The translations under genes were made by a program, and so were the position numbers. Under the pieces are notes generated by a model. That model was not told where the DNA came from. It worked only from the letters and a program-made list of their open reading frames with translations, and made no database searches. Source: Didymodactylos carnosus (taxonomy: Eukaryota > Rotifera > Eurotatoria > Philodinida > Philodinidae). From it: DNA of 64,000 bases. Positions 11,525 through 25,196 of this stretch are shown here, one piece after another. The DNA is taken from positions 1 through 64,000 of the forward strand of contig CAJNOQ010000110.1 in NCBI GenBank assembly GCA_905250885.1. The letters run 5' to 3'. Positions within the stretch are counted from its first letter, which is position 1. Every line of letters begins with the position of its first letter.

Positions 11525-13358
11525 CATCTGACCATTAGAATAGGATAAAAACAAAAGAAGCGAAAAGAAATGATGATTCAGATAAATAAAAGGAATTTAT
11601 AGCATCGTGTATTGTAAAAGCTTCTAAATCAGCTCAAAGAACAATTAGATATTTGAAACCGAGTAAAAAAAGAAAGACATTCATTGATAAAAAAACATCA
11701 CTACTACAGAAATTAAAAAATCGCTAAAGAATAGATAGTATTACAAATGCAAAACATCATTAGATAACAGAGCTCCGTATAGACCCAATATTCATAGTCC
11801 AGTGTGTGACGTCGAACCTTCAAGACCAGTTCGACAGGGGTCATTCAAATTTTATTTTCCAGTCTATCATCTGGAAAGTAAGAGTCTTAGTTTAAAAAAA
11901 TCGTTCAGATGAGGCGTAGTGCGCAGTGCATGCATTCGAAAAAAGAAATCTATATGAATGCACTCATACCATTTATGGTTTAATATAGCTCATAGACGTA
12001 TTCAAGCATCATCTAACATTATAATTATACTACTCACTGAGATTAACAAAAACTCATTTATTTGTCACATGTTCTGAACAAGAACCATAATAGGTCAAAC
12101 CATATATAATCATTTATTCAACAATAAAAACAAAAGCTTAACTTCAAAACCTTAGAAATAAATACTATCAATAACAGCAAACAAGATGTACTGATATCCC
12201 ATTTAAAACATGAAAAACACATCATAATGGCCATCGATAGTGAGAAGAGTTCTTATGTGCAGGGCATCTATTTTATGAATACCAGAAGAAAAAGTATGGA
12301 CACGACTAAAGATAGCACAAAATAAAGGTGTTCCCTTAGCATTGGGGGAGTATATGCATTAAAAAAGCAGTTTACCAAAAACATCAAATGGTAACAATCA
12401 TATTAACATAACGAGTATTATCTACATGATAATTATTAGATCGAACTAACAGTTTAACAAAACTACATACATATTTGTAGCATATCATTACTATCATGAT
12501 CTTTTCCTATCTTCGAGGAGTATATATCTATGGGTCAGCATATCTTTTAGATTAACTGCACGTTTTTTGAATAAGTCTTTGCCTCCACACACGTAAATTT
12601 CAAATCATATACGCCCACTTATTCGTATAAAAAAAATATCTTACTTAGGCGATGAGTTATTTACTTTTGAATTACTGTAGTATTATTGTATTTTATTTTA
12701 TTATAGCATTGTCATATTGTTCTTTCATAGCTAAGCTGGCATAGTATAAACCAACGAGGAAAAGATACTGGCAGAAACATTGTCCAATCAAAAGAAAGAA
12801 TACTATTGCGTCATCTACAGGATGATGTGGCAGAGTTCATATATTACGATTAAGACGAAGTTTTTCTCAATAAATTTGGTAAAAGAAATTTCTTTAACAA
12901 AATTAGCTCTCTGAATACTTGATTTTACATTGCTTAAAAATAGGTGAAAACTTAAATTGCTATAATCGTTTCAACCAAACAATCGAATGCTGTCAACTCA
13001 ACATCGAACTCGATCTACGTTATGAGGGCATTGAAGTAACTGAAAATTCAAGGACAGTTTTTAAAATGACTGGTTTTTACGCTAAACGAGTTCATTGAAC
13101 AGTAATATAACAGAAAACCAAAGGTAAAAAGTGGATGAACCATAGTCCAGTTAATATAGTATTATTGACGAGCTACTTCTCAGATGAAAAGCTATGCCGG
13201 TCAACGTTTGCTATTTCAGACCTTTATTATTTTCTTCACGACTATTACAGACACAGGTGGTAGAACAAATAGTTCTCATGTTTAAAAGACAAAAACAAAC
13301 ACTATATATGAATTTCAAGTTCATTAATGTCCCTTCTGATGTTAAGTCATTATTCTTT
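11525..13358. other. Intergenic, degenerate sequence
   Basis: No intact gene. From about 11550 to 11740 the plus strand has a Lys/Ser-rich coding flavour interrupted by stops, probably a decayed element. Nothing else recognisable. Confidence 0.4.
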
Positions 13359-14308
13359 TTAGTCATCAGTTGTTATTTTATTTAATTCGTTCACAATATC
13401 TTCTCGCAATGATGGTCCAATTGCGTCACAAAATTCTTTAAATGATATTCTTTTATCATTATCTTTATCACTATAGATTATTGTTTTATCCACCACCTTT
13501 GAACGGAGAAGACTACTTCAGAGCATCAAGATAAACGTTATTTTACCTGCGTAATTTGATTCCGTATTAAAAACGACAGTAGTAAAAATCATTTTCTCAT
13601 CTAGAATGATTCTTAGAAATTTTTTTCAAGAATTAAGTATTTTCTATAGATTTTGAAAGCCGTTGTTGAATTACAAGATATTGCTGAGTCGGTCGGTTAG
13701 TAGTCGAAGCGAGCAATTCATAATTTTCATAAACTCGAAACGAGCTTTAAAAACAAAATTTTCAAATTTTCTTTTCTTTTATTGTAATAAACTTCTAAGG
13801 TCATTACTTGTTGTAATTGTTCATCTTGCAAATTACCTCCAACCATCATTTTTAACACAGTAAATAATTCAGCTAGTAAAAACAGCATAGAAACCATTTG
13901 ACAATGCGTTTAGTAATAATTTTGCCTCTATCTTACCGTTTGTAATATATCCATCTTTATCAATATCATAGATATTAAAAGCAAACTTTAGTTTTTGATT
14001 TGTTTCACCTCTCGACGCAAAAGAATGCATACCCGTTATAAATTCATTAAAGTCCACTTCTCCTTTTAATTGAAAGTCGGTCCAATTTTTCACTAAATTA
14101 AGAAAAAAAATATCTACTTACCATTGCCATCTATATCAAATACATCAATAACACGTTCAACCAGTGGATTTGATTTTAATTCATTAATACTCATAAATTC
14201 TTCGGCACTTAAAGCTCCGGATTTATCAGCATCTAGTTTACCAAATTTTTTCATCATACGAAGAATATCATTACTTTCTAATTTATCGGTACTTGCCTCT
14301 TGACCCAT
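13359..14308 (-). CDS. PPP3R1: Calcineurin regulatory subunit B
   Basis: Four exons (14122-14308, 13937-14062, 13808-13872, 13359-13496) give 171 residues; animal calcineurin B has 170. It is the Ca2+-binding regulatory partner of the calcineurin phosphatase catalytic subunit. It starts MGQEAS, with the N-myristoylated Gly2 of the family. Four EF-hands are complete: 26-37 ([12 protein letters not shown]), 58-69 (DIDGNGEVDFNE), 95-106 ([12 protein letters not shown]) and 136-147 ([12 protein letters not shown]; lysine replaces the usual glycine at loop position 6). [23 protein letters not shown] and QLQQVVDKTI match the family closely. The C-terminal tail after EF4 (from GPSLRED) is diverged from the usual DIHKKMVVDV end, which in known proteins packs near the catalytic subunit. 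Introns are short; without splicing the second exon would run into unrelated residues, so the splice model is needed. Confidence 0.93.
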
Positions 14309-16551
14309 TTGTGTGTATGACGATAATTATTTACATTAGTGTGATAATTTATAGTGATAAATTATATAAATATAATGTTTAGAATGCGCGAACTTATTGT
14401 AACTGTGACAAAATTGTACAACTTATGTAAATGAAACTTGACTAGGAAGATGTAGCTATTCGATTTTTTGTGAACTTATGCTAATAAAAAGGAACAGTCG
14501 AATCATCACATGGCAATTGAAGACAACAAAATATACTAGAATTAGTATTTATCTGAGCCATTTCTCGTCCGTATGTCCAAGGAATTTTTATCTGATTATA
14601 ATTAAAAATAACATTGCTCACACACGATTCATTTCGAAAAACAAATTTAAGTTTCAAAATTTGTTTTATTGAAAAAATGGTGCTAAAAAATCTATTTTTC
14701 TTTTTCCCATTCAGTAATATGCATTATCATTTTTCACGCTATCAATCAAACTAAAAACAGTCATAATCGATTTTTCTTTATTTTTCCTACGAAGGTTTTT
14801 CGAATGAATGATTTCGATCAAGGATCAACTACAAAGGAAACTTCGTCTTCAAAATATCATTGTGTTTCATTTGAATTGACACGATTTACAGCAGTTACAT
14901 TTTCAGTTAATTATCGCTGAATTCAAGATAATATCAGTGATATCATAATGTATGATTATAGACAATAACATGTTTAGAATCAATTACACAGCAACGTTCT
15001 TGTTTGTATATGTCATGGATGAAACGAGTCGATAATAAATAATATAGATGATACAGGAGAGAGAGGGACTCATCGCGATTGTGATCGGTATTATAGCTTT
15101 TCTTTCTTTATTCGTGTATCAAAATTGATTTTCTGTATATTGTCCCTCGTATAGCGACATATCAATCCACTATACCACCCATTATCATTAACAAAATATT
15201 TACATCTCTATTGCTGATCATTAACATGTATTAATCGTATGCTAATTACTATTCATACATCATTACTGATAGATGAGTTTCAGGTGAGAATTTACAATAG
15301 AGAAATTAAGAGGTGACTTTTTTTAACATAATAAGATGATTGTATTTATTGAGACGTTTTTACAAGACAATTTAGTTAAGAAAAATAAACTACGAAACCA
15401 TCAAATTCACATAAAAATCTACTATCTCTACAAAAACAACTATCAAGGACAACATTTGTATGTTGAGAGATATTTCTGATAAGTTTAAGAGCATTCAAAT
15501 GGGACGTGTTTTTAGACACTAACAGCTCAATTGTTTATTTGAAGATAAATATAATTCAATAATCGTTTGAGATTTGGTTTTGTACAACGCTTTTTAACTA
15601 AAATGTCACTTATCATTCATATTCTTTCATCAAGAAAGATTTTAAACCATCACAGACTTAAGGTACTGATACCAGTGGTGAAAAGTCGTCCAAAACACCG
15701 TCGTTTTAAATATGGTCGTGACTTTCTCTACTATTAAGAGCTAACTACATAAATTTAGTTCAAAATATGAATATTTATTTATTTCATCATTTAACCATTT
15801 TTGTTTCTTATTCCTCTATATCACGGAATAGTTTTTCTCTCAAATATGATTCATTTATACATAAACAGTCAGTAAAATAAGTACAAATTTGAGCACGTAC
15901 ACTAACTTTAAGGATTTCTTATGTCTTATTGTTCTCTTTAACAATATTCCGAAATCTCTAAAATTCTTTTATGATTTAAGAAACTTGTATTGTATGTTTT
16001 GAATATAAGACAATATTTTACTTCACATCATTTACCACTAATTATGCTACCTAAAACAATTTATTTATTCAAAACTTTATCTATTCTAAAACAGTCGAAC
16101 AAAAAGACAGAAAAATATAAAACTAATCTTCTATGTTTTTTCACAGGTGTACTATTAACAATCGAAAATCTTCCTACTATTTATCTCAGTCAATCATCTA
16201 AAACTCAAAAATGTAATATTAATGTATATAAATTAAGTTTAAAGAAGAAGAGATAGATGAAACATTTTTTCTGTACATATCTTCATATTGTCAGTTTACG
16301 AGTTAAGTATGAAATAAAATAATATTAAACAGCAATGTTAATTGATGTATGGAAAATGCATCAATGTTCTTTTCTCTTTTGTGCAGTCATTATGTCCAAC
16401 TTATCTAGTCTATACAATTTCTGCTCAATTTGTGAATGAATGTGTTTAGGTTTTTCTATTGTTAAAACAAAAGACATGGATGGCCTAACAAAATCATAAG
16501 ATTCTTACGTTTAACAATAAAAATAAATGATAATAGCTTCAATCTATTGAA
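14309..16551. other. Intergenic, AT-rich
   Basis: Upstream of calcineurin B and downstream of the B-box gene. No coding sequence, inverted repeat or RNA gene recognised. Confidence 0.45.
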
Positions 16552-18660
16552 TCAATGAATAAATGATGGTGTAGATGTTGTACGATAATACAACCAAGAT
16601 GGTGGTTGTGATGATGATGTTGTGTATGGTGAGAAATTTGATGACGTTGATGGAAACATTGTTGTTCGTCTACGAAAGCCAGATGCTTGAAGCATCGTTC
16701 GTTTTCGTTCAATATTTCCATCATTTGTTGTTGATGTACTTTGTTCGGCTTGAAGGGCTACACCTTCGACAATACCCGAATTATCATGTTTCAATTGAAC
16801 ATGTTGAATACAATGATATGTATCATCATTATCATTATTATTTGATTGTTGCTGTTCCTGTTGATAGTTAGTCGATGTATTATTGTATGTGTATGTATGC
16901 CGACGATTATGAAAAATATTATCATTTATCGTATTCGATTGTTTTAAAGGATTAGACATTTTTACTGTTAAATCAAAATCAGATGTCTCTTGTAAATTAT
17001 TGTTTGTATCATTTAAGAATGAAGAAGAGTACGATAGTTTATCATTTGTAGGTGAAATGGGTGACGGTGGCTCAGTAACATAAGCAGAATCGTAACGTTC
17101 AGCACGAGGAGACGATTGTGATGTTGGTTTATAATATTGTTGTTGTTGAAGTTCAATATCATTTTCAACTGATAAAGCATATCTTGTTGATGGAACTTGT
17201 GATGTTGTATCAGTTTCCTAAAATAATCAAAATAGACACGATTCTATAGAGCCGCATCAAACATTTTATTCATTTACGTTGTTTGTTACATCCGCTGTGG
17301 TTTGTTCAGGAAATGATGTTATTTGTTGATTTCTTATTGTATCGTCTTCACCACCGTTATTCCATGTTGCACTTGTTGTTCGTGTACTATCACCAAAGGA
17401 TGATTCAACTCTTAGTGTATCATCAATATCAAACACTGGTAATTTCACTTCAAAATGAAGTTTTCCAGTTTCATCAATATGTTTCGCTAATGTTTCAATT
17501 CGATTTCGAATTATTTCGATTGAATTTGAATTTATTTCATTATCATCATTGTTATCGTTATTATCATTCGATATTAAACTTAGATCACCTTTTCTCATTC
17601 GATTCAATTCATATTTGTTCATTTTTATTAATTTCATCTCATTTTGAATGTATGTCTCGTATTCTTTCCCCAATAATTCATATTCATTATGGATAGTTTG
17701 AATAATCAATGTGTGTGCTTTATTTACCGTATTAATAGTATCACATTTCCATTTATGACATTGTTCAATTGTCTCATTTTTTTGTCGTTCTAAATCGTTT
17801 TTTGTGTGATATATTTTTTGTATTAAACGTTCGGACATATCCTGTAAGCGATCTAATTCAATTGTCATCGATTTATAATGTTTATTACAACATCGAATAC
17901 ATAGTCTTTGGTTACAATGACAACATTGAAATAGTCCGTCATTTTTTGAACAATCATCACAACGATTGAACGAGGATGATGTTGACGGAATAGTCATGAT
18001 GTCTAATGATGAACGAGTACTGGATAAAGGTGTTTTGAAAGAAGAAGAAGGTCGTGATAAAGGAGTGGTAGATGTTCGAGTTGTCGATGACGTTCGTTCA
18101 CGATTGGTGGATGTACTTATTCCTGTACTATTATAAATAGATGATTTTGATTCCAAAAATGTATATTTTGGATCATAGAAATAATGTGGTCGCTGTGTAA
18201 AAGAAAAAAGTATAGCTACGTTGATTCAAATTAAAATATCAGACTTAAACGTAGAATTACTGAAATGTTTCGAACTAAACTAACAAAGTATATTTTCGTC
18301 AAAAATTATGATTACTCATCTAGACAGAGAACCGTTTTTAGCAATTTACAACCATCTAACTATACAATTTTACGTACTTGACTTGAAAGTGAGAGATGGA
18401 TAAAACAAGAGATTGGTAAAAAATCAGCTTTTTTTAGTTTAATTCTCTTCTTCCTTCAAAATAGCGTACAAAGCAGATTCCCAAAAGGTCATATACACAA
18501 ATTATTTTCTGACGCTATATACCTTGTTATTCAGTTTTTGTTAGAATAGAGAGGAAGAAGTATCATTTTTCACTTTTTTTCTACCATTACTTACTGTAGT
18601 AGTTAATGGTCCTATGTTTAACATGGAGCGAGATGATAGTGAATAAACGTTGTCCATCAT
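16552..18660 (-). CDS. B-box zinc finger / coiled-coil protein (TRIM-like, no RING)
   Basis: Three exons (18595-18660, 17278-18192, 16552-17217), all phase 0, give 548 residues. The first exon encodes MMDNVYSLSSRSMLN and supplies the only good start; the long second exon has no ATG near its beginning. Residues about 35-95 are Ser/Thr-rich and basic. A B-box-like zinc module follows: C100, C103, C112/113, C115, C120, C123/124 and H127. Then comes a predicted coiled coil (about 135-245: ELDRLQDMSERLIQKIYHTK and on), and a long polar C-terminal tail with Q, N and S/T runs. There is no RING or NHL repeat in this reading. B-box plus coiled coil suggests a scaffold or ubiquitin-system adaptor that self-associates; substrate unknown. 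Confidence 0.72.
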
Positions 18661-19536
18661 AACTGATAAGCTCTATCTCATAAAAAACCTATTCTATTTA
18701 TTGAAATAAAAATAGAATTTTTATTATATTAGCAGTTGCTGTTGCTTTTTAAAGAAAATAATTGTTTATTGACAGATTTTATTTATTATACACACATTAC
18801 TTTTATAAGATCTCTCTCTCTCTTTCTCTCTTTCTGTTTTGCATACAGAGTATTTCTATTCGAAAAAAAAAATAAAACGATGATGATAAGAAAGTATAAC
18901 CTGGGTACCTATAAGTGGTTTCTTTCGTGGTCTGTTTTTTTTACTATATGATCATGTTGATAAAAAATACAAAAAATAGTTTACGAGGTCTACTATAGTA
19001 TCATCATAAAAAATACGATAGAAAATAAAATAAAAACAATTAATGATTTAGGACAAGTGTTATAAATTATTAAATTATTCATTTTTTCAAGTTTTAAAAA
19101 GATTCTCAAGAGAATGACGTACAACATCTTACAAAACGCACCTCTGCATTCTCCCTGCTCGTCATTGAAAAAATTATACATTAATATTCACCGCTATACT
19201 CACTGTTCATTGACTTAGAAACACTTTCTTAGCATTATTTTGTTTATTTTGTAACCTGTTGTCTAAGATTAGACAGTGAAAAGAAGGATTGTGGAAAAGG
19301 TTAACATTACTGTGTGTGTGTGTGTTAGAGAGAGAGAAAGAATAAAAATAGATTTTAAAAAGAATCCTACCGAATAATAGGCATTATCGTAATGTGTCGG
19401 CATTTTGTATATGAAATAGTAGGTACGCCAACTAGTAGCCATTATTATGAAGAATAATGTGAAAATCAGTTCTAACTCCTTATTGTTGATATTACGCTAA
19501 ATTATAGTATTCGGCTAAATAAAAAAAGAAAATAAG

Positions 19537-19578
<42 letters not shown>

Positions 19579-20869
19579 TATTATTTATTTATTTTTACTA
19601 TTGCAAAGAAAAAATCCTAATAATTAAAAAAAAATGTTGGATTCTCTGTATTTATTGAAAAGTATAGATTCCAATGTTATTACTATTACTATTACTATTA
19701 TTATTAATATTGTGAGTATAGATGAATTGTTAAAACGAACTGGTGTATATTATGAGCCTATTGACATGTTGAATTCGTTTAGTGTATTGAACAGTCCAGC
19801 ATGACCAAGTGACTTTGACTGTTTTCAATTGTATACGGCGTTTGAGATCAAGCAGAACTATTATGTTTTAGCAGTTATAAGCTGGTTTTATCGAGTAAGA
19901 GTTGTTTTTTAGAGAAAGGAAGTTTGTTCATGACGAAGAATATAGAAATATCCCGTTTTTATTTAACAGAAAATTATTTTTTGATGGCATTGATTGACGG
20001 TTATAACCGAAATTTCCTTTACTTATGTAGATATGTCAAAATAGAGGGTGATGGAATAATGAATTAGGCACAAAAATATATTTTTATGTAAAAATAGTTA
20101 TCTACAAAATGAAGGTAAACAAGATCTGAAGTAAAGTAATAATTTGCATTCGAAAAAAAGGATCATTTTTGCATGCATGAGAAAACGAGAGATTGAGATT
20201 CGCTCGTAAACAGTAAAAATGATATGCTCGATATTTAACCGTATAGGTTATAAGTGATTTTTCAATATTACAATGAGACAAACAAAAACAAAAGGCGATT
20301 AAATTTGATTCCAAGACAAAAATGATAAGATAATGCAAAACGTTTAGATGTTTTGAATGAAAGCAACGTGGTTTAGTGTTGCAATACTATGTACATTGAA
20401 CACGGTATTCATCATCACTGCTGTTAATCATCAATCATTTTAGTAGAAAGAATAAAAAAATACTTTGTTATTCATGTTAATTCTTCGAAAAATGATACTC
20501 TTTACAAGTCACACATTCTGGATGCTTTTCTACAAGAAAGTAGACCATGTTCTTTGTTTCTTAAAAAGATTAAATCTATATACCATCCTAAAGTATATGT
20601 AATGATCGTAGAGAATGTCCAATTTGTCTGGTCTTAAATACAGAGTGAAAACTTATTTACTTACAGGTGTATGTTTCTTGTTTTTCTTATCGTGTTCTGG
20701 TCAGCTCCAAGGTCAGAACAAGAAAGTGAAAAGACCAGATCAGGAGTGTTTTTTCTACTGATAAGACAAACAGTAAATCTTAGTCTGGTTTTGACTTTCC
20801 TTGTTTGCTCTTGGGATTTTCTGAGAAACAGACACTGGTCAGGTTCAAGACCAACTAAATCACGTAGTA
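18661..20869. other. Intergenic with microsatellites
   Basis: AT-rich, no gene recognised. It holds a (CT)n-rich patch near 18810-18835, a GT run near 19310-19325 with adjacent GA, and a (CA)n microsatellite at 19540-19577. Near 20680-20860 there is a segment with CTGGTCAG-type words similar in style to 22975-23100, on the other side of the mariner-type element. Confidence 0.45.
19540..19577. repeat. (CA)n microsatellite, 19 units
   Basis: Uninterrupted CA dinucleotide run of 38 bases in intergenic DNA. Confidence 0.95.
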
Positions 20870-21347
20870 TACAGGGTGGCCCACAAAAACTTATCCCTTT
20901 TTGTAATGGTCTTTCTATAGCCTTAACATTCATTTTTTGATCCGATTCTTTTTGCGATAGAAAGAGTTGAAAAAAGCTGCTCGGTAGAACTGGTTATATT
21001 TTCGAAATGATTCCACCATAAGCAGATGCTAAAAAAGATTTATTAAATACGAAATCTGTGATGGATCAAAATGAACTTTGCTGTTTTTCAACTTTTCTAT
21101 AAAAATTCAATAACTCAACGACGAAACACTATTTTGACTGTAAATTTTCAGAACGTACTTCTAAGTGTTTACAGCTTAAGTAACATATAAATCATTTGCA
21201 ATTATTGATAACATTATAGAAATGTTCGTACAACAACAGTATTCCATATTTTGCATAAAGAGGCGTGTGATATGAATTTCACTATTTTATCACTTGAATT
21301 AACTTTAATCACGATCGATTATATTCAGTAGATAGAGCTTTTAAATG

Positions 21348-21686
21348 TAGAGGCCTGTGGAACCAAACCTTTTTGATCCTGGTCCCGTGAAGAAAAAAGT
21401 TTGGTTCCGGTCCCGGTCCCGTGGTCCCGTAAATATTTTTTCAAAGTAGCGCTGATAGTTTGAAAGTCAGCGCGTTGTAATGTGGCTCATGGAACAGCAT
21501 GCGTGGGTGGTATTAACTAAAGACTTTTAGAATTTTCTATGAGTTCTTTCTCGCAGAACTGGTGTCCCGATCGCATTAAAGGTCTGCAGGACCGAGATCG
21601 TCCCGTGGATCTCTACCTCCCGGTCCCGTAAAAAGTCTCGCGGGAGCGGGATGGGATCAGGACCGGGACAGTTCCGTAGATCTCTG
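21348..21686. mobile_element. hAT-type MITE with 8-bp target duplication
   Basis: 339 bases with TAGAGGCCTGTGGAAC at the left and, reversed, CAGAGATCTACGGAAC at the right, flanked by a perfect 8-base duplication TTTAAATG (21340-21347 and 21687-21694). The inner part repeats GGTCCCG many times. Ends and TSD length fit hAT. No coding capacity. Confidence 0.8.
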
Positions 21687-21797
21687 TTTAAATGGCTACA
21701 AAAATATGCCTAAATGATTGATAAAATTTGCTTTCTTAATAAGAAATAAGGTAAAGTATTATATAATGAAGAGGCATATAACAGCAATTAGCACTAA

Positions 21798-22402
21798 CGA
21801 GGGAATCTTTCCAGGTGTCCAACCGCTTTTCTAACGAAATGCGGTAGTTTATAGGTAATCAACCAGGCTGATTCCGAATATAATAGCCGTTTTTGCCCAT
21901 AGGCCTTTCCTAACCGGTTTCTGGAAAACTGTTTTTCCAGAACCCGCGAAAAATCCCCAAGAGTTTTTCTGAATAAAGCACAACTGTAGCCCGCGAAATT
22001 CTGATTAAGATGAGACATCTCCCAGCTCTACACGACCTTTCTTTGCAAAGTTATAGAATTTGCAAGAAAAGCCCTAAATGTTTATTGTCACAGAGCTACA
22101 GAAAGAAGGAAAGGTGAATTTAGCGCTTTTCTTGTAAATTCTATAACTTTGCAAAGAAAGATCGTGTAGAGCTGGGAGATGTCTCATCTTAATCAAAATT
22201 TCGTGGGCTACAGTTGTGCCTTATTTAGAAAAACTCTTGGAGATTTTTCGCCGGTTCTGGAAAACCAGTTTTCCAGAAACCGGTTAGGAAAGGTCTATGT
22301 GCAAAAACGGCTATTATATTTGGAATCAACATGGTCGATTACCTATAAACTACTACCGCATTTCGTTAGAAAAGCGGCTGAACACCTGGAAAGGTTCCCT
22401 TG
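21798..22402. mobile_element. PIF/Harbinger-type foldback element, copy 1
   Basis: 605 bases, almost wholly palindromic: two arms of about 270-290 bases (21798-22070 and 22120-22402) with about 90 percent identity by eye. Tips are CGAGGGAATC.. and ..GGTTCCCTTG, flanked by TAA on both sides, the 3-base TWA duplication of PIF/Harbinger. No protein. A second copy lies at 42137-43114, flanked by TTA. Confidence 0.75.
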
Positions 22403-22766
22403 TAAGCTTAGAAGATCGTATGAAAAACAATCTTTAAAAGATAACCAAGAAATTACGCCGTGTTCTTTTCTTCATTAATAAAATATTGGGAACTCGAAAA
22501 TCCCAACAAACTTCAAGCCAACAGCGTTGTCTTACGGCTCCTTTTTTACTTCCTGGTGAAAATGTGCCGTTCCAGCATAGATTTCATATTTAATAAATCT
22601 TTTTTAGCATCTACTTATGGTAGAATCTTTTCAAAAATATAACCAGTTCTACTGAGCAGCTTTTTCAGCTCTTTCTATCGCAAAAAGAATCGGATCAAAA
22701 ATTGAATGTTAAGGCTATAGAAAGACCATTACAAAAAGAGGTAAGTTTTTTATGAGTCACCCTGTA

Positions 22767-25196
22767 TAGTAAACACTAGTTCGAAAAATTTCAAAGTTAT
22801 TCTTATAGGTGATGAGTAATGTATTGGAAATTTCTGTACTGAAGAAGAGATATCTAACGACATTCCGTGTCTGATGGTTACATTGGAAGATCTCCAGAAA
22901 ACTTTATGGGTTGCTACTGACTTTTGAGCAGTATGAGCGAGCACACCTAATTTTTACATATATACAACAAGCTCGCGGTCTTGATTTCTTTCACTGATCA
23001 GGAGAAAAACAAGTCCTGATCAGGAAAACAGGCAAGGAGTTTTTTACTTATAGGTATCTGACCAGTGGCCTGATCAGATTGACTGGACATCCTCTAGTGG
23101 ATTTTTATTTCGAAAGCTAAGGATCCATCTGTATAAATCAACCAAACTAGATCATCTGTTAAGAAATCAGTGAATTTAAAATGCGGTTATGAATTATCAA
23201 AATTCCAAGTAAATCGTGCATAAAGTGAAAGAGCGTTTAGGTAATAAGCTTGCTATCTATATTCATCATTACCTTTATAAAAATTTGTGAACTATGTTTT
23301 TAAACTCATATTCTATCTACTTCTAATTTTCTTGTAATTACCGCCATTTTTATTGTGTTGTTCTTCTATCGTAATTAACAAACCTCTAACGAGAACGACA
23401 AGTGTTTGAATATCACTAATTGGTTTTTATCAAGTTCATTTTCAATTTCTATTTTTATTTTTTCTTCTCGATTCTTCATTAGCACAAAAAAAATGATTCT
23501 TTGCTCTCCTTCTTTCCTACGCTATGAATAGAAAATATGTACTACGTGTGACTAAATGTTTCATAGATGTTTTCAGCATTAAAACATTAACCTCTTCATT
23601 GCTCATGAGCATCAATTGATGCTCACGCTGTCGGCTATATATACAGATCGTTTTCCCTTTCCTTCTGTACACTGTCTGTGTTATATGCGAAGAAAAAAGA
23701 AAACAAATGCACCACTACGTGTATCACACATAGAAATACTGAATGAAAATGATGAGCACTTTAGAAGTTAAATAATAAACTATTTTTTCAGGTGAAAGAA
23801 ATTGTTATTCGTTTTTGAAAAAAAAAGGTAGATGAGTGAATATATTATGAAACAACGAAAACAACAACACTTGAATGAACATTAAGAATTTAGCAAATCA
23901 TTTTTGAGTATTGTCATTAATACTATTTTTCAAGTGTAACTGAAAAACATTCATTTATAGTGTTGGCATGAAAGTCATACTCTGTGAGATTCTTTTTCTT
24001 TTTAAGAAAAAATCATATCTTCCATAAATATTGTTTGTTATAGGTACTTTTGGAACTAAGTAAAAAAAACGTTAACTTATAGTAAGTTGTATTATGTATG
24101 CAAATTAAACATATTTCAATAGACTTTTATTTGTATAAATAAAGCTGCGAAATATATTGACTAATATTTTTAATTTACTTTTGTAAAGAAAATTTATAAT
24201 AATAACCATAATGTTTAAATTAAACATATTAAACTATATTTACATCTCCATCATGTCAAATTCTTCAAAAACTAAAGTGTAATTTGAAATGCACAGATAT
24301 GAAAAAATTTGTTTTAAGCTTATAAGATATATCCCCCCTCACCCTCTGTGAACATTGTTTACGAGACGTTTAACTACCTTTCACTAGTTAACTTAAGTAT
24401 ATTTAAAGTTAACTTTATTTTGTCATTTCTCTTTTTGAAAACGAAGAGAAGAGTTTTATTTTAGAAAAATAGATGTTTAAACAAAGATAAAAATAGGATT
24501 TTCTACCATCAAGTTAGTTACAGATCAATTTGATTGCTTCCACAGCAACAGTTCAATATAATTCGATTTCAAGTTACTTTGATGTTGAAATTAAATATTA
24601 AAAGTAGATTGCAATTGCATGCGCTACATACAAGTTGTGATGTCGACAGACACTGCATTCTCTATTACTTCATAACTAGTTTCCACCTCAGTGCACGTAG
24701 ACATTAGAAATAATAATGACTCATGTTTAATATTAATCATATAGACTTGAAGAACAGAAAGAACAAGTGACGCTGGACAATCAACTCTTATAAATATAGA
24801 AAATGTTTCCAAGTCCAAAACACATTTTTCTTCTACTTATCGAGCTCTATGACGCCTAATCTGAACTTTTATTCGGAAAAAGAACGTACAACTATCAATC
24901 TACACTACCAAGAGAATATTCTCCCGTTTTCAGAAGTTTTCTGTGTTGTCCCGAAAATAAAAGTTTTTCGTTTTCTCCCAGCGAAATTAAAAAGACTTTT
25001 TTCTTACACACACACCCAAAAAAAATGCGCGAACCATAGAAAATTGTTTACACCTCCCCACTCCTCAAAAGTTCACTTCCTATTCAGGTCTCTGTCTGCG
25101 ATGACCTTGAAATAAGTCCCGATACTCTTGAATGCTGACATGTAATTTTTGTAAAAATTCAAAATTCATTAGAATATACGGGCAACAGTTGTAACT
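22767..25196. other. Intergenic, AT-rich
   Basis: No gene recognised. A perfect 20-base palindrome TGAGCATCAATTGATGCTCA lies at 23606-23625. Around 22975-23100 there are several CTGATCAGG words, perhaps the remains of an inverted-repeat element split by the mariner-type insertion. Confidence 0.4.

Larger units (their letters stand above)
20870..22766. mobile_element. Mariner-ended element with long TIRs, holding two nested elements
   Basis: Begins TACAGGGTGGCCCACAAAA and ends, reversed, TACAGGGTGACTCATAAAA, flanked by TA; these are Tc1/mariner-type termini. The inverted similarity runs inward for about 200 bases on each side (CCGATTCTTTTTGCGATAG is in both arms). No transposase frame is visible. 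Two other elements have inserted inside it: a hAT-type MITE (21348-21686) and a PIF-type foldback (21798-22402). Without them it would be about 950 bases. Confidence 0.75.

Noticed and set aside
10800-11531. Two 86-90-codon plus frames
   Set aside because: They lie inside the CACAG-ended element, are Lys/Phe/Ser-rich and show no recognisable domain.
16575-17696. Long plus-strand frames opposite the B-box gene
   Set aside because: Antisense shadows of the real minus-strand exons.
20661-20940. Overlapping 90-codon frames on both strands
   Set aside because: Mirror-open frames in a CTGGTCAG-rich, possibly inverted-repeat segment running into the mariner-type end; no protein similarity.
23606-23625. 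Perfect 20-base palindrome TGAGCATCAATTGATGCTCA
   Set aside because: Striking but single and short; not enough to call an operator or terminator in this context.
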